The translations under genes and the position numbers were made by a program. A model generated the notes under the pieces. That model was not told the origin of the DNA. It did not search any database and worked only from the letters and a program-made list of their open reading frames with translations. From positions 1 through 31,494 of the IMG/VR virus record IMGVR_UViG_3300009499_000131: a stretch of DNA of 31,494 nucleotides, one strand, 5' to 3'. Below, piece after piece: positions 1-7,890 of this stretch. The stretch is from a virus. Each line of letters starts with the position of its first letter. Position 1 is the stretch's first letter.

Positions 1-910
1 AGTTGATTGCCTGATGTTTGCCGTGCAGGGGCACCCGCAGATGTTCGAACTTACTGGTCGGGGTTGTCAGGCAGATTCTCGTGTGCGGGCCATGCTCGCG
101 CGAGGTTTCAAAACGATGCGAAAAATCAATATCGCTGCCGGTCACGCTCAAAGGCGCTTTGACAGCGATAGCCTGCGACTTTAGAACACGCAAGGCCGAG
201 GGTTCCTGCTGAACAGTAATAGCCGGGACACCACGCTTGAAAATGCCCGCTTTCTCTTTTGCGATGCTGTCAATAGTTTCCCCGAGCAGGTTCTGATGGT
301 CAATACTTAAACTGGTTATGCCGATGACTTTGGGCTTAATAACGTTTGTGCTGTCGAGTCTGCCGCCCAAACCGGTCTCAATCACGGCAATATCAACTGC
401 CCTATCGAGAAAATACATAAACGCCAAAGCCGTCATAATCTCGAAGAAAGTGGGAGGGTCGGTCTTTGATATCTTCTCAACCGGAGCGTAAACTCGGTTC
501 AGTAAGCCACACATTTCCGAGTCGCTAATCATTTTTGTATCGACCGTAATCCGCTCGTGCAGGTGTACCACATGGGGTGACGTGTATAGTCCAACTCTAT
601 AGCCGTTCGCTTCGAGCATCCTGGCTAACATCGTGGCTGTTGAGCCTTTTCCTTTTGTGCCGCCTATATGGACTGTATGGATTTTTTTGTGTGGATTGCC
701 CAATAACGACAGCAGTTTTTGCATCCTCTTGAGGTTGAACGTCGTAACGTTATAGCGCAGACGCTTCTGCTTTTCGTAGTCGGTCCTCACAAACAGGTAT
801 TCAAGGGCCTGCTGATAGCTCCTAAAAGCCTTTTTGCTCTTGACCCTGGAAACCTTGTTGGAGGATTTTCTCTTTCGTTTCTTTCCGGTTGTCTTTATTG
901 ATCTTGCCAT
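1..910 (-). CDS. folC: FolC, folylpolyglutamate/dihydrofolate synthase (3' part beyond the window)
   Basis: FolC adds glutamate to folates, and in many bacteria also makes dihydrofolate, using ATP in the cytoplasm. The frame is open from ATG at 910 to the window edge, giving 303 codons. The Mur-ligase-type P-loop GTKGKGST is at residues 84-91, followed by LYTSPHVVHLHERI and the family motif ETGLGGRLDSTN. About 30 basic residues (many K and R) precede the first family-like segment, SYQQALEYL, and are unusual. The C-terminal domain is outside the window. This is a host housekeeping gene and marks the left flank of the inserted element. The upstream neighbour across the insertion is comF in the opposite orientation, so the element lies in the intergenic space between two divergent host genes. 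Identification is firm; host taxonomy is inferred only. Confidence 0.93.
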   Translation of the reverse strand, partial: MARSIKTTGKKRKRKSSNKVSRVKSKKAFRSYQQALEYLFVRTDYEKQKRLRYNVTTFNLKRMQKLLSLLGNPHKKIHTVHIGGTKGKGSTATMLARMLEANGYRVGLYTSPHVVHLHERITVDTKMISDSEMCGLLNRVYAPVEKISKTDPPTFFEIMTALAFMYFLDRAVDIAVIETGLGGRLDSTNVIKPKVIGITSLSIDHQNLLGETIDSIAKEKAGIFKRGVPAITVQQEPSALRVLKSQAIAVKAPLSVTGSDIDFSHRFETSREHGPHTRICLTTPTSKFEHLRVPLHGKHQAIN

Positions 911-1320
911 ACAAATTTAACTATAACAATTATAACGGTCAAAAGCACGATAGTCAAGTCGGAACCCTAAAAAACACCGCGAATATAGCTGGGCAAAGGA
1001 ATATAATACCTTGTAAATAAAGAGGTTACAAAAATTTAACTTTAGATTGTTATCTTTTAAAAATCGTTTTGTATCAGTATTGCTGAATATGTAACCACTT
1101 TTGCTTATAACAAGGGGGTATTCGCCAAGTTTAGCCATTGGCAGGCCGGGTTTCATAGTTTCTCGGTGGTTAATCTGAGTTACTGTCCAATATTGTAGGT
1201 TAATAATGTACATAATCGCCCTTTTTTGCTCTTTAAAATCCATTGTATATCATTGTTTTCTATTGCATATCACCGACTAACGGCAAGTACAACGCAAAGT
1301 ACCTGATTTCGGCAGAGTTT
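911..1320. other. Intergenic gap between folC and integrase, presumed left attachment region
   Basis: No convincing gene is present. A 108-codon minus-strand frame (917-1243) lacks a ribosome binding site and has no recognisable composition or motif. The stretch is A/T-rich. Two copies of ATTG(T/C)ATATCA at 1242-1252 and 1262-1272 lie exactly 20 bp apart, which would put them on the same face of the helix, as expected for integrase or excisionase arm-type sites. At 1284-1302 the motif CAA(A)GTAC occurs twice. The element boundary is probably in the 1240-1310 part because the integrase gene ends at 1321, but no att core can be proved from one sequence. Confidence 0.5.
1284..1300 (+). repeat. 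Left copy of a 17 bp att-like motif
   Basis: CAAGTACAACGCAAAGT matches 14 of 17 positions at 25350-25366 and 14 of 17 at 31295-31311. The ten bases AACGCAAAGT are identical here and next to comF. Its position 20 bp from the end of the integrase gene suits an attachment site. Against this, the other two copies share much longer flanks with each other than with this one. Treat as a candidate only. Confidence 0.3.
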
Positions 1321-2502
1321 TTATGCCGTCTGTTGTTTTGCACGTTTCTCTCCGAATCCTACTAGCTTGCTTATGGCTTCGTCCTCGGCGCCTCTGAGCA
1401 GGTGGGTATAGTAGCGCATAGTGGTCGAAATATTTGCGTGCCTTAGTATTTTTTTTACCACGTGCGGCGGTACACCCTTGTTAGCCAAGTGGCTTGCGAG
1501 CGAATGGCGTAAACTATGAAACTTGATTGTGCCACTATCGTTGGATGCCTCGATACCAGCGTTTTTACAGTCCTTGCGAATCATAATGGCACTGTGCACG
1601 TGAATCTTAAAGACCTTAATGCTCGGCATCCTGTCTTTGACAAGCTCTTTTACCAACTGAGCCGTTTCGGGCGTAATTCGCTGATAAGCTTCGTTGTCGT
1701 TTTTTGTGTCCGTGCCAGGCACTAAAACAGTACGTTTCTCAAAGTTAAAAGAAGTCCGGGTCAGACTTGCAAGCTCATTCTTCCGTAGTCCTGAATCGAA
1801 TGCCAGCTTGTATAATACATATCGCTCGTGTCCGGTCAGTCCGTACATCGTGGAGCCCTTGCGTGTGGCCTCGTATAACGCCTGCAATTCGTTTTCCTCA
1901 AAAGCTCTCTGCTTAGGCACTATATATTTGATTGACTTTATCACCGGAGTTTCTTTTATCCGGCCTTGCTCTTTCAGCCAGTTGGCGAATACTTTAAACG
2001 ATATGATGTAATGTTGCGCGGTATGCTTGCCTAATCCTTCGCTGATTAGAAAATCTCTTATCTTCGTACCATCAACATCACCCCAATACTCAATATCGCA
2101 TCCGTCCATAATTCTCCTGATATTAGCTTCGACCTGTGTAGAATAACCATTATCGGAATTTACCTGCAAATCCCTGATGAAGTCTGCAAGGTGCTCGGTC
2201 AGCGGCCTTGTGCGGTTGGCCTGCTCTGCCCTCAATAGTCCGGCCGCGTATATCTTGTTTCGGAGTTTCGGCTCTTGTGCTCGCACCCATTTGACCAAAC
2301 TTTCTGGTGGGTTAAGTCTCTTTTTAGACCACTCGTTCAATGAGCTTATTTGACTGGCAGTAATATCGGCCACGTCCTGGTCTGTGGTCGATAGTCCCCA
2401 CCTTCGCACAATACCGTTAGGGTCTCGAAATTCCACCCACCACTTTGCGACCTGTTTGGTCTTACCTTTTTTGTTTTTGTATTTGGGTTTGAATAAGCGC
2501 AT
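1321..2502 (-). CDS. int: Tyrosine integrase (phage type)
   Basis: 393 residues, the usual length for a phage integrase with arm-binding, core-binding and catalytic domains. It cuts and joins att sites to insert or excise the element. The N-terminus (residues 5-45, WWVEFRDPNG, WGLSTTDQDVA) looks like an AP2-like arm-binding domain. The core-binding SAM-like region is about 100-180. Catalytic residues are visible: R240 in GLRKNEL, H329 and R332 in FHSLRHS, a His in LRHANISTT and the nucleophile Y365 in MRYYTH. A ribosome binding site (AAAGGTAGGTG) precedes ATG 2502. It is the gene closest to folC, so it probably integrates the element. A structured leader and an AlpA-like gene lie directly upstream, so its expression may be controlled by read-through of that leader. 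Confidence 0.95.
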   Translation of the reverse strand: MRLFKPKYKNKKGKTKQVAKWWVEFRDPNGIVRRWGLSTTDQDVADITASQISSLNEWSKKRLNPPESLVKWVRAQEPKLRNKIYAAGLLRAEQANRTRPLTEHLADFIRDLQVNSDNGYSTQVEANIRRIMDGCDIEYWGDVDGTKIRDFLISEGLGKHTAQHYIISFKVFANWLKEQGRIKETPVIKSIKYIVPKQRAFEENELQALYEATRKGSTMYGLTGHERYVLYKLAFDSGLRKNELASLTRTSFNFEKRTVLVPGTDTKNDNEAYQRITPETAQLVKELVKDRMPSIKVFKIHVHSAIMIRKDCKNAGIEASNDSGTIKFHSLRHSLASHLANKGVPPHVVKKILRHANISTTMRYYTHLLRGAEDEAISKLVGFGEKRAKQQTA

Positions 2503-2529
2503 ACGTCACCTACCTTTCAAAAATAAAAA

Positions 2530-2617
2530 ACCCATCGAGGCTGCAAAACAGGACTGGCCGAAAACGGCCGGAGACTGTACCCCGATGGGTCTAAATTTTT
2601 GATTGTCCTGTTTTGCA
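2530..2617 (-). ncRNA. Structured leader/attenuator between alpA-like gene and int
   Basis: On the minus strand, ACCCATCG (2590-2583) pairs with CGATGGGT (2537-2530), which is followed by TTTTTATTTTT as in an intrinsic terminator. Inside it GGCCG/CGGCC (2569-2565 with 2560-2556) forms a hairpin. A second, 13 bp perfect inverted repeat (2617-2605 with 2554-2542, sequence GCAAAACAGGAC/GTCCTGTTTTGC) overlaps the first. If it forms first, the terminator stem can only form as a pseudoknot. This is the layout of a two-state attenuator between xis and int. It may belong with the reported int-alpA RNA motif, named for the same gene context; I did not compare it with that alignment. Confidence 0.55.
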
Positions 2618-2672
2618 TAATCATATTATACAACACTACCCAAAGAAGGTTCAACTAAAAAATAAAATTATT

Positions 2673-2876
2673 TCATGCTTTTTTATTCTGCCATTCTGCA
2701 CGCCCAGGACATCCCGCTGCAATCCAATCCTTTAATTCCTGAACAGACCATAAAGTACGCCTGCCAAGTCTCCTCGGTAAAGGAACTTTGCCTGAATTGT
2801 GCAGCGAATAGAAAAACGCAGGACTAACACCAAGTATTTTCGCTGCTTCTTTAGCTGATAACAGTAAAGAATCCAT
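2673..2876 (-). CDS. AlpA/excisionase-like HTH protein
   Basis: 67 residues, with the MerR-like HTH_17 pattern LLSAKEAAKILGVSPAFFYSLHNSGKVPLPRRLGRRTLWSVQELKDWI trimmed here to its key parts: AAKILGVS as recognition turn, LPxxxGRRTxW wing and a C-terminal ExxxWI helix. Proteins of this family bind att or promoter DNA and act as excisionases or activate integrase transcription. It lies 170 bp upstream of int in the same direction, separated by the structured leader, which fits an xis-int module. ATG 2876 is preceded by GGAAAG at 9 nt. The last 15 residues are not part of the domain. Confidence 0.82.
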   Translation of the reverse strand: MDSLLLSAKEAAKILGVSPAFFYSLHNSGKVPLPRRLGRRTLWSVQELKDWIAAGCPGRAEWQNKKA

Positions 2877-2892
2877 TCAAACAGCTTTCCAC

Positions 2893-3000
2893 TTACACAA
2901 CCTTTTTTCGCTTGTAATTATGATATCGAGACATAAGCTCATCCAAATATGCAGGATATGCCTTCCGTTCATGCCTCATGCCGCATCCGTAAACTTTCAT
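2893..3000 (-). CDS. Possible 35-residue peptide upstream of the alpA-like gene
   Basis: A short frame from ATG 3000 to TAA 2893, product beginning MKVYGCGMRHERKAYPAYL and ending in KRKKVV. No good ribosome binding site is seen and the frame opens only just upstream of the ATG. It could be a small basic protein or chance. The rest of the 2877-3126 stretch shows no other gene and probably holds the alpA promoter. Confidence 0.2.
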   Translation of the reverse strand: MKVYGCGMRHERKAYPAYLDELMSRYHNYKRKKVV

Positions 3001-3126
3001 TGCACAACCAATTCAGATCATTACAGCCACAACCTTTTTGTACCAAATCTGCTGCCAAGCTCAATGCTTGCGATACACCCCGTCGATAACTACTTTCGCT
3101 GTTCATAATTAAGTTCCTCTCAGTAT

Positions 3127-4500
3127 TTATCGCCTCGTTTCTGTGAATAACCTTTCATCTTCTGTTTCAGAATCTTCCCCTATGTTTTTTCGCAAGTCAC
3201 CAAACTTCACGTATTCTTCAAGGAAAGCCATTTCTGCAATTCCAACAGGGCCCCTTTTATTTTTTGCTATAATCACTTCGGCAATTCCATCCCGTTCGTA
3301 ATTATTGGGCTTTTCACTTCGCCTGTAGTAGTCCTCACGGTGTAGCAACATCACAACATCGGCGTCCTGCTCAAGTGAGCCACTTTCCCTTAAATCGCTC
3401 AATCTTGGTCGGTGTTTTTCTCTTGCCTCGACAGCTCGGTTCAACTGAGACAACGCAATGACCGGAATATGCTCTGCCATTGCGAGGCGTTTCAATCTGC
3501 TGGAAATAGCTGTTATTTCCTGTTGCCTATTTTCTGTCTTACGACTTGTATTCATCAGCTGTAAAAAATCGACAACAACCACATCCACGCCTCGGATTTT
3601 TTTTTGGACCTGGACAAAAGCAACCTGCTTTTCCGGCGTAGTGCCGCCTTCATGCAAAACAATCGGCAGTTTTTTAATTTCAAACGCAGCGGCGTAAATT
3701 TTTTCTAAATCTTCCTGGGTTGGGTTCCCACCTTTAATTACTGTCATATCGACATGACCTACATTACAGCACGCCCGCTCTATAAGAGCCCGATGCGTCA
3801 TCTCCAAACTAAAATAGACAATACTCTTTCCGGCCTGAGCCATCTTCAAAGCAAAATCCAGGGCAAGAGCGGTCTTGCCCATACTCGGCCTGCCGGCAAT
3901 GATAATTAGTTCACCGGGTGAAATGCCTTCGATAATTTTATCAATGTTGCGAAAACCTGTTTCGATTACATCTTCCCTGTTCTGCATCTCACCTGCTATT
4001 TGCGTTGTATGGTCTGCAACATCGAAATATTCATTTTCTTTACTGCCCGGCTCGATTTCCAAAACCAATTCCCGGACCTGTTGAATCTGCTCCTCTAAAC
4101 CGAGTGGTTCGTTAATCACTCTCATAATTTTATAGCTGCAAGTAACAAGCTGCCGATATTTTTGTCTATCACGAACAATGTCGGCATAAAATTTGGCGTT
4201 TGCTGAATGTGGAACACTCCGCATAAGCTTTGCTAAATACTTTACCCCACCTACCCTTTCAAGTTGATCAGCTTTCTTTAGCTCGCTTCGCAGAGTAACC
4301 GCATCAATGCGCACTTTACTCAAATGCAAATTTATCAAGACTTGGTATATCTGCCGGTGTTCTGGCTTATAAAACGCTTCTTCTACGACGACAGGGATTA
4401 TCTCAGGAATACATTCAGGTCCGATGATCATCGAGCCTAAAAGCCCAGCCTCACTTTCCAAAGACCATAAGCGGTCCGCCTTAAGCTTTTCATTTGCCAT
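3127..4500 (-). CDS. dnaB: Replicative DNA helicase, DnaB family
   Basis: 457 residues from ATG 4500 (an in-frame ATG at 4518 is also possible). DnaB forms a hexamer that unwinds DNA 5' to 3' at replication forks. The N-terminal primase-interacting domain (EAGLLGSMI, about residues 15-130) is intact. The RecA-like motor has Walker A GRPSMGKT at 203-210, Walker B VVVVDFLQLM at about 307-316, and the family motifs SQLNR, LSDLRESGSLEQDAD and KNKRGP. Length and motifs are those of a full chromosomal or phage DnaB. The start overlaps the end of the replication-protein gene by 11 bp, so the two are translationally coupled. With an O-like initiator and an embedded origin, the element likely replicates on its own after excision. 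Confidence 0.95.
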   Translation of the reverse strand: MANEKLKADRLWSLESEAGLLGSMIIGPECIPEIIPVVVEEAFYKPEHRQIYQVLINLHLSKVRIDAVTLRSELKKADQLERVGGVKYLAKLMRSVPHSANAKFYADIVRDRQKYRQLVTCSYKIMRVINEPLGLEEQIQQVRELVLEIEPGSKENEYFDVADHTTQIAGEMQNREDVIETGFRNIDKIIEGISPGELIIIAGRPSMGKTALALDFALKMAQAGKSIVYFSLEMTHRALIERACCNVGHVDMTVIKGGNPTQEDLEKIYAAAFEIKKLPIVLHEGGTTPEKQVAFVQVQKKIRGVDVVVVDFLQLMNTSRKTENRQQEITAISSRLKRLAMAEHIPVIALSQLNRAVEAREKHRPRLSDLRESGSLEQDADVVMLLHREDYYRRSEKPNNYERDGIAEVIIAKNKRGPVGIAEMAFLEEYVKFGDLRKNIGEDSETEDERLFTETRR

Positions 4501-5446
4501 GTAACACATCCATTTCATTCAAAAGTCGGTCCCGGGCAGTAAGACCATCAGCATCGCGTTTTATTGGCATTGGCGTATCACCACCGCTGGAAATTTTCTC
4601 CATAGAGAGTTCGAGCTTATCAAACTTCGCCCTCAATTTCTGGGTTGATAAAATATTATTCTGCCATCCACGCCACTGTCCGTTACCAGTCCCTCTATCC
4701 GCTTGGCACCAACGGATAACCGCCTCGATGCGTTCAGGCTTCCGGTGGTCAATGCGAATCATCTTTTCGATATGCACTGCCCATGACTGCAAATTTGGTT
4801 TCCGAAAGTCCGGTTTCCGTTTCCTAATTTCCTGAAATAAAAAAGAGGCAAGTCGGGAATTTTCAGATTTCCGATGTGTTTCTTTATCTGCTTCTGCTTC
4901 TGCTTGGGCTGACATTGGCTGACATTGGCTGATATTTTGCTGACTCATTTGTTCTGTAAGTTCTTTTCTCTCCACCACTTCTGTTTTTGTTTGTGTTTTT
5001 CTGTTTTTTGGCATTGCTGACGGCTGCTGACGGTTGCTGACGGCTGCTGACGCGTTGCTGACATTGGCTGACTTGCTGACATTTTGCTGACTCCTTTGCC
5101 GCCTTTTAGCCTCGCGATTTTGTTCTCGGCGTTTCTCCGGGTCCCGTTTCTGCCGGTATTTCTGGTAGTTGGCAATGAGCCAGCCGCCATCACACTCCAA
5201 CAGTCGGCGGCCTTCATGTTCTTTTGAGCGGCTATAAGGGTCTGGCGAACAGAGCGACTTGATACTCCGCTCAGCGTCCTCTACATTCATCCTGGCAATA
5301 GTTGCCATCCCAGGTATTGAACCTGAAACATGACCTTTGGCGTTGGCGCTCGCCAACATCGTAATCCACATAATTCGGGTTTTGTCATCTTCCGACCAGA
5401 CGCTTGAGGTAATGATTGTACCGAATAATTTTGTAAATCCAGTCAT
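4490..5446 (-). CDS. Phage replication protein, lambda O-like organisation
   Basis: 318 residues from ATG 5446, which overlaps the stop of the resolvase gene as ATGA and has GGAG just upstream; 15 codons further upstream are open but unsupported. Residues 1-95 (FTKLFGTIITSSVW, SIPGMATIARMNVEDAE, SPDPYSR, DGGWLIANYQKYR) match a winged-helix domain common at the start of phage replication proteins. A charged stretch, then a Ser/Gln/Asn-rich linker (about 115-195) follow. A C-terminal domain (FLFQEIRKRKPDF, WAVHIEKMIR, VIRWCQ) probably contacts the helicase. The linker is encoded by repeated GCTGAC-type motifs, just as the lambda origin lies inside gene O. Role as initiator or helicase loader is inferred from domain layout and from dnaB immediately downstream. 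Confidence 0.8.
   Translation of the reverse strand: MTGFTKLFGTIITSSVWSEDDKTRIMWITMLASANAKGHVSGSIPGMATIARMNVEDAERSIKSLCSPDPYSRSKEHEGRRLLECDGGWLIANYQKYRQKRDPEKRREQNREAKRRQRSQQNVSKSANVSNASAAVSNRQQPSAMPKNRKTQTKTEVVERKELTEQMSQQNISQCQPMSAQAEAEADKETHRKSENSRLASFLFQEIRKRKPDFRKPNLQSWAVHIEKMIRIDHRKPERIEAVIRWCQADRGTGNGQWRGWQNNILSTQKLRAKFDKLELSMEKISSGGDTPMPIKRDADGLTARDRLLNEMDVLHGK
4908..5091. repeat. Iteron-like GCTGA(C/T) arrays with T-rich tract, candidate replication origin
   Basis: Twelve copies of GCTGA(C/T) fall in two clusters. Four are at 4908, 4918, 4928 and 4939. Eight are at 5016, 5026, 5036, 5046, 5057, 5067, 5075 and 5086. Most spacings are 10-11 bp, one helical turn. Between the clusters, 4980-5010 is almost pure T with some G, a plausible unwinding element. 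All of it lies in the linker of the O-like gene, as in lambda. The repeats might instead be only a low-complexity protein linker. Confidence 0.6.
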
Positions 5447-5976
5447 TTCAAGCTCTCCACTAATCGTACAGCTTGTTCCCGCTGATACCACACGTTCAGC
5501 CCTATGGCGTCGGCGATATCGCCGCCTTTGTCATCATCGGGACTGTATTCTCGATATGCGGCCGCTACTGCGGCGATGCGATCCGCTTTTGGTATCTGCC
5601 GTGTCCAGTCATTTTCTTTTACCAATAATACCTTCGTATCAATCTGATTTTCAGGCGGCTGCCAGCGAAGCCAGGCAAGCACTTCACGCCACAGGGCCCC
5701 GGTCGCAGCTCCGTGGACCGCCAGGCCGGCGCCACCGCCTTTATGCCGTTTTCCAACCTTGCCACTGGTCCATTCGATTAAAATCGTCTTTGGTTGATGA
5801 AGATTCATTAACTGCCAAAGACTTTGGCACATCGCATCTATCCGAAATTCACTCTGCGCTGTTTGTTTATCCGGCAGCAACAAGCCAGCTCGTATGAGCT
5901 GCTCGGGCGGTTTCATAAGTGCCCAACCTGTTCGAGTTGAGCTTGGATCGAGCGAGAATATCATTTTGTTATTCAT
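5443..5976 (-). CDS. RuvC-like Holliday junction resolvase
   Basis: 177 residues, the length of bacterial RuvC. This RNase H-fold nuclease resolves four-way DNA junctions made in replication and recombination. The four acidic metal ligands are visible: D10 in FSLDPSSTRTGW, E68 in ILIEW, and D153 and D156 in GGDIADAIGL. The HGAATGALWREVLAW helix is also family-like. It lies between a recombination-type protein and the replication genes in one operon, and its stop overlaps the next start as ATGA. It probably processes junctions during element replication or packaging. It is a phage RuvC relative rather than the host ruvC, since ruvA and ruvB are absent. Confidence 0.87.
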   Translation of the reverse strand: MNNKMIFSLDPSSTRTGWALMKPPEQLIRAGLLLPDKQTAQSEFRIDAMCQSLWQLMNLHQPKTILIEWTSGKVGKRHKGGGAGLAVHGAATGALWREVLAWLRWQPPENQIDTKVLLVKENDWTRQIPKADRIAAVAAAYREYSPDDDKGGDIADAIGLNVWYQREQAVRLVESLK

Positions 5977-5990
5977 CGCAAATCAAAATC

Positions 5991-7055
5991 CTAAAATGGA
6001 ATATCGTCTCCACGGAAGAAATTATCGCCGCCGGCACGATCCCGCAAAACCCTAAGACCCGCCCCCAGTATATCATTTGTCAAAGTGGTAACTTTCTTCC
6101 AAGTATCGCAACCAAAAACAAGATGGACCTCCTCTTGCTTCAATTTCTTGTTTTCCTTTGAATCCCCTGGCCAGCGGGAGTTGATCTCGTCACGAATCTG
6201 AGTAAGCAACCGGTTTTTCTCGCTGGCGATATCCTTTTCTTCTTTTTGCTTCCCATCTTGAGCCGGGACCGCGTTATGCTGCTCATCATGTCGGCTAAAA
6301 AATGCCTCCACAGAGGTAACGCCGCTTTTGATGCTCGTTGCAATTCCTCGGAGTGTTGCAAGGTGGTCAAGTGTAATTTCGTCAATTTTGGCAATACTCA
6401 GTAGGTCAAGGATCCGCTGTTCTGCTACGCCCTGGTCCTGAAAGTATTGAAGCATTTCGGTCCGCTGTTGCTTTAATGTCTTGGCACTGCCGGCCGCAGC
6501 TTTCCGGGCAGCTCCATAAATTTCATTGACATAGGCCCTAGGAATAACGCGAAAAACAACGTTGCGGAATGCAATGGATATCGCTGCGTTAGCGGTCGTC
6601 ATAATCATATCGTCACCGAACCGCTTGCCGTCTCGATTCGTGATCCGCCGCTTCGTCTCGTAGGATATCGCAACGTTGGTCTCAAGGTCCCATCCGACCG
6701 CTTGAGCATAAGAGAATTTGTCATCTTCGCCGATCGTCTTAGCTGCAACTCGCAGATTGCCCCAACTTGTCGCTATGATCTCCGCCAGACGTGCGGATGG
6801 GCCCTCGATGATCTTGCCGGCCCTGGGTATAGCATAAATACAAGCGGCCGCAGTCTCCTGGTCCAGCGTTGCCAGTTCAATCGCCCGCTCTTTGGCCTTA
6901 CCGATGCTCCGAGGATAACGCTGGGCCGTTGCAACCTGGATGTCAACGTCACTACCAATAAGCCCTGCAGAAGGTCCAAGCTCATAACCTTCTCGCCTGG
7001 CGGTCACAGGAACCGGTTGATTGTTTTGGCTTTTGTTTTTTTGATTCTCTAACAT
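5991..7055 (-). CDS. Conserved phage DNA-metabolism protein with SSB-like acidic tail
   Basis: 354 residues from ATG 7055, chosen because GAAAGGGG lies 5 nt upstream; a TTG 15 bp earlier is unsupported. Residues about 40-190 (ERAIELATLDQETAAACIYAIPR, GPSARLAEIIATSWGNLR, RRITNRDGKRFGDD, TTANAAISIAFRNVVFRVIP) form a conserved block that I recognise from phage genomes next to recombination and replication genes, but cannot name with certainty. A charged linker follows. The last residues, FFRGDDIPF, copy the DDIPF tip by which SSB recruits repair proteins. A role in single-strand DNA binding or annealing is therefore plausible but inferred. Confidence 0.72.
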   Translation of the reverse strand: MLENQKNKSQNNQPVPVTARREGYELGPSAGLIGSDVDIQVATAQRYPRSIGKAKERAIELATLDQETAAACIYAIPRAGKIIEGPSARLAEIIATSWGNLRVAAKTIGEDDKFSYAQAVGWDLETNVAISYETKRRITNRDGKRFGDDMIMTTANAAISIAFRNVVFRVIPRAYVNEIYGAARKAAAGSAKTLKQQRTEMLQYFQDQGVAEQRILDLLSIAKIDEITLDHLATLRGIATSIKSGVTSVEAFFSRHDEQHNAVPAQDGKQKEEKDIASEKNRLLTQIRDEINSRWPGDSKENKKLKQEEVHLVFGCDTWKKVTTLTNDILGAGLRVLRDRAGGDNFFRGDDIPF

Positions 7056-7099
7056 AGTAACCCCTTTCAAAAAATTGGCCTTTTGCTATAATTTACCAG

Positions 7100-7435
7100 T
7101 CACCTAACCCACCATGTTATCAGATTGTTTTCGTAGATAGGGAAGGCACAACCGCCGCCCTTGCAGCTATAAAGGTTCAATTGACAATTCTTACAGTTTA
7201 TGACTTCTCCTTTCGCCCGTAGTTCGGACATCCGCCTCGCAACCTGTTCAAATTTTAGACCTGTCTTTACGGCGATTTTCTTGCCGGTCGAGCCATTATG
7301 CGACCTCAAGATCCCCATAATCCTTTTACGATGTGATTCTGCCTTGCCTGATTTATGAAATTCCTCTCTGGCCTTAAAACTGCTTATCGGGTCTTTGTTT
7401 TTCGCCACTGGATATGGTAAAAGCTGTTGTTTCAT
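7100..7435 (-). CDS. Small winged-helix phage protein
   Basis: 111 residues. The middle (HRKRIMGILRSHNGSTGKKIA, VKTGLKFEQVARRMSELRAKGEV, about 35-80) has the helix pattern of a winged HTH: a helix, a TG-KIA turn, a recognition helix QVARRMSEL and a wing. Four cysteines near the C-terminus (CKNC, YSC, GGGC) could bind a metal. It begins directly after the stop of the previous small gene (TAA then ATG), within the early operon. Probably a DNA-binding accessory or regulatory protein; the exact role is unknown. Confidence 0.65.
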   Translation of the reverse strand: MKQQLLPYPVAKNKDPISSFKAREEFHKSGKAESHRKRIMGILRSHNGSTGKKIAVKTGLKFEQVARRMSELRAKGEVINCKNCQLNLYSCKGGGCAFPIYENNLITWWVR

Positions 7436-7627
7436 TTAGACAGCCCTCCGCAAATCAACCTGATCTGTGAATCTAACGCGATTGGACGGCTTGCGAGGAA
7501 TTTTTCTCAGCCGCGGAAAGAATTTGTTTGACAAACAATTAGTCAGATGGTAGTTTCTACCGTGTAGTTCGTTCCACCGGCCCCTCTGACCAGGGGCTTT
7601 TTTATTTGGTGCTTTTAGTGCAATCAT
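7436..7627 (-). CDS. Small basic protein of unknown function
   Basis: 63 residues, strongly basic (many R and K), no recognised domain. The start at ATG 7627 is well supported by TGGAGG 7 nt upstream. It overlaps the stop of the preceding 48-codon frame as ATGA and ends directly against the next start, so it is embedded in a tight operon. A motif HGRNYHLTNC could be part of a small DNA-binding fold, but this is not certain. Confidence 0.55.
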   Translation of the reverse strand: MIALKAPNKKAPGQRGRWNELHGRNYHLTNCLSNKFFPRLRKIPRKPSNRVRFTDQVDLRRAV

Positions 7628-7770
7628 CTAACAACCTCCACTTCCGTAAACTTTATCTCGCGGTGTTTTTCGCGCAAAACAGCAAGACGCCGTTCAGCTC
7701 GTAACCGCTTCATTAAGGCTTGCAGCCGGTCAATGCGATAGTCGATTTTTTCTACACTTCTTAATCTCAT
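7624..7770 (-). CDS. Short helical protein (48 residues)
   Basis: ATG 7770 to TGA 7624. The product starts MRLRSVEKIDYRIDRLQALM and continues with heptad-like L and R residues, suggesting a coiled coil. The stop overlaps the next start as ATGA, which supports translation. The ribosome binding site (AGGG, 2 nt from ATG) is poor. Function unknown. Confidence 0.5.
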   Translation of the reverse strand: MRLRSVEKIDYRIDRLQALMKRLRAERRLAVLREKHREIKFTEVEVVR

Positions 7771-7890
7771 TGCCCTAATTTTATATTTCAGGACATATCA
7801 AGTCTGTGAGATTAAAGAAATTTTACGTGAGTGAAACGTGTAAGATGATGGAATGGTTAGAATGGCGAATTTAGAGCATGAGTGTGTTTA

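Noticed and set aside
917-1243. 108-codon minus-strand frame next to folC
   Set aside because: No ribosome binding site, no recognisable domain, and A/T-rich composition that opens frames by chance; it also covers the likely attachment region.
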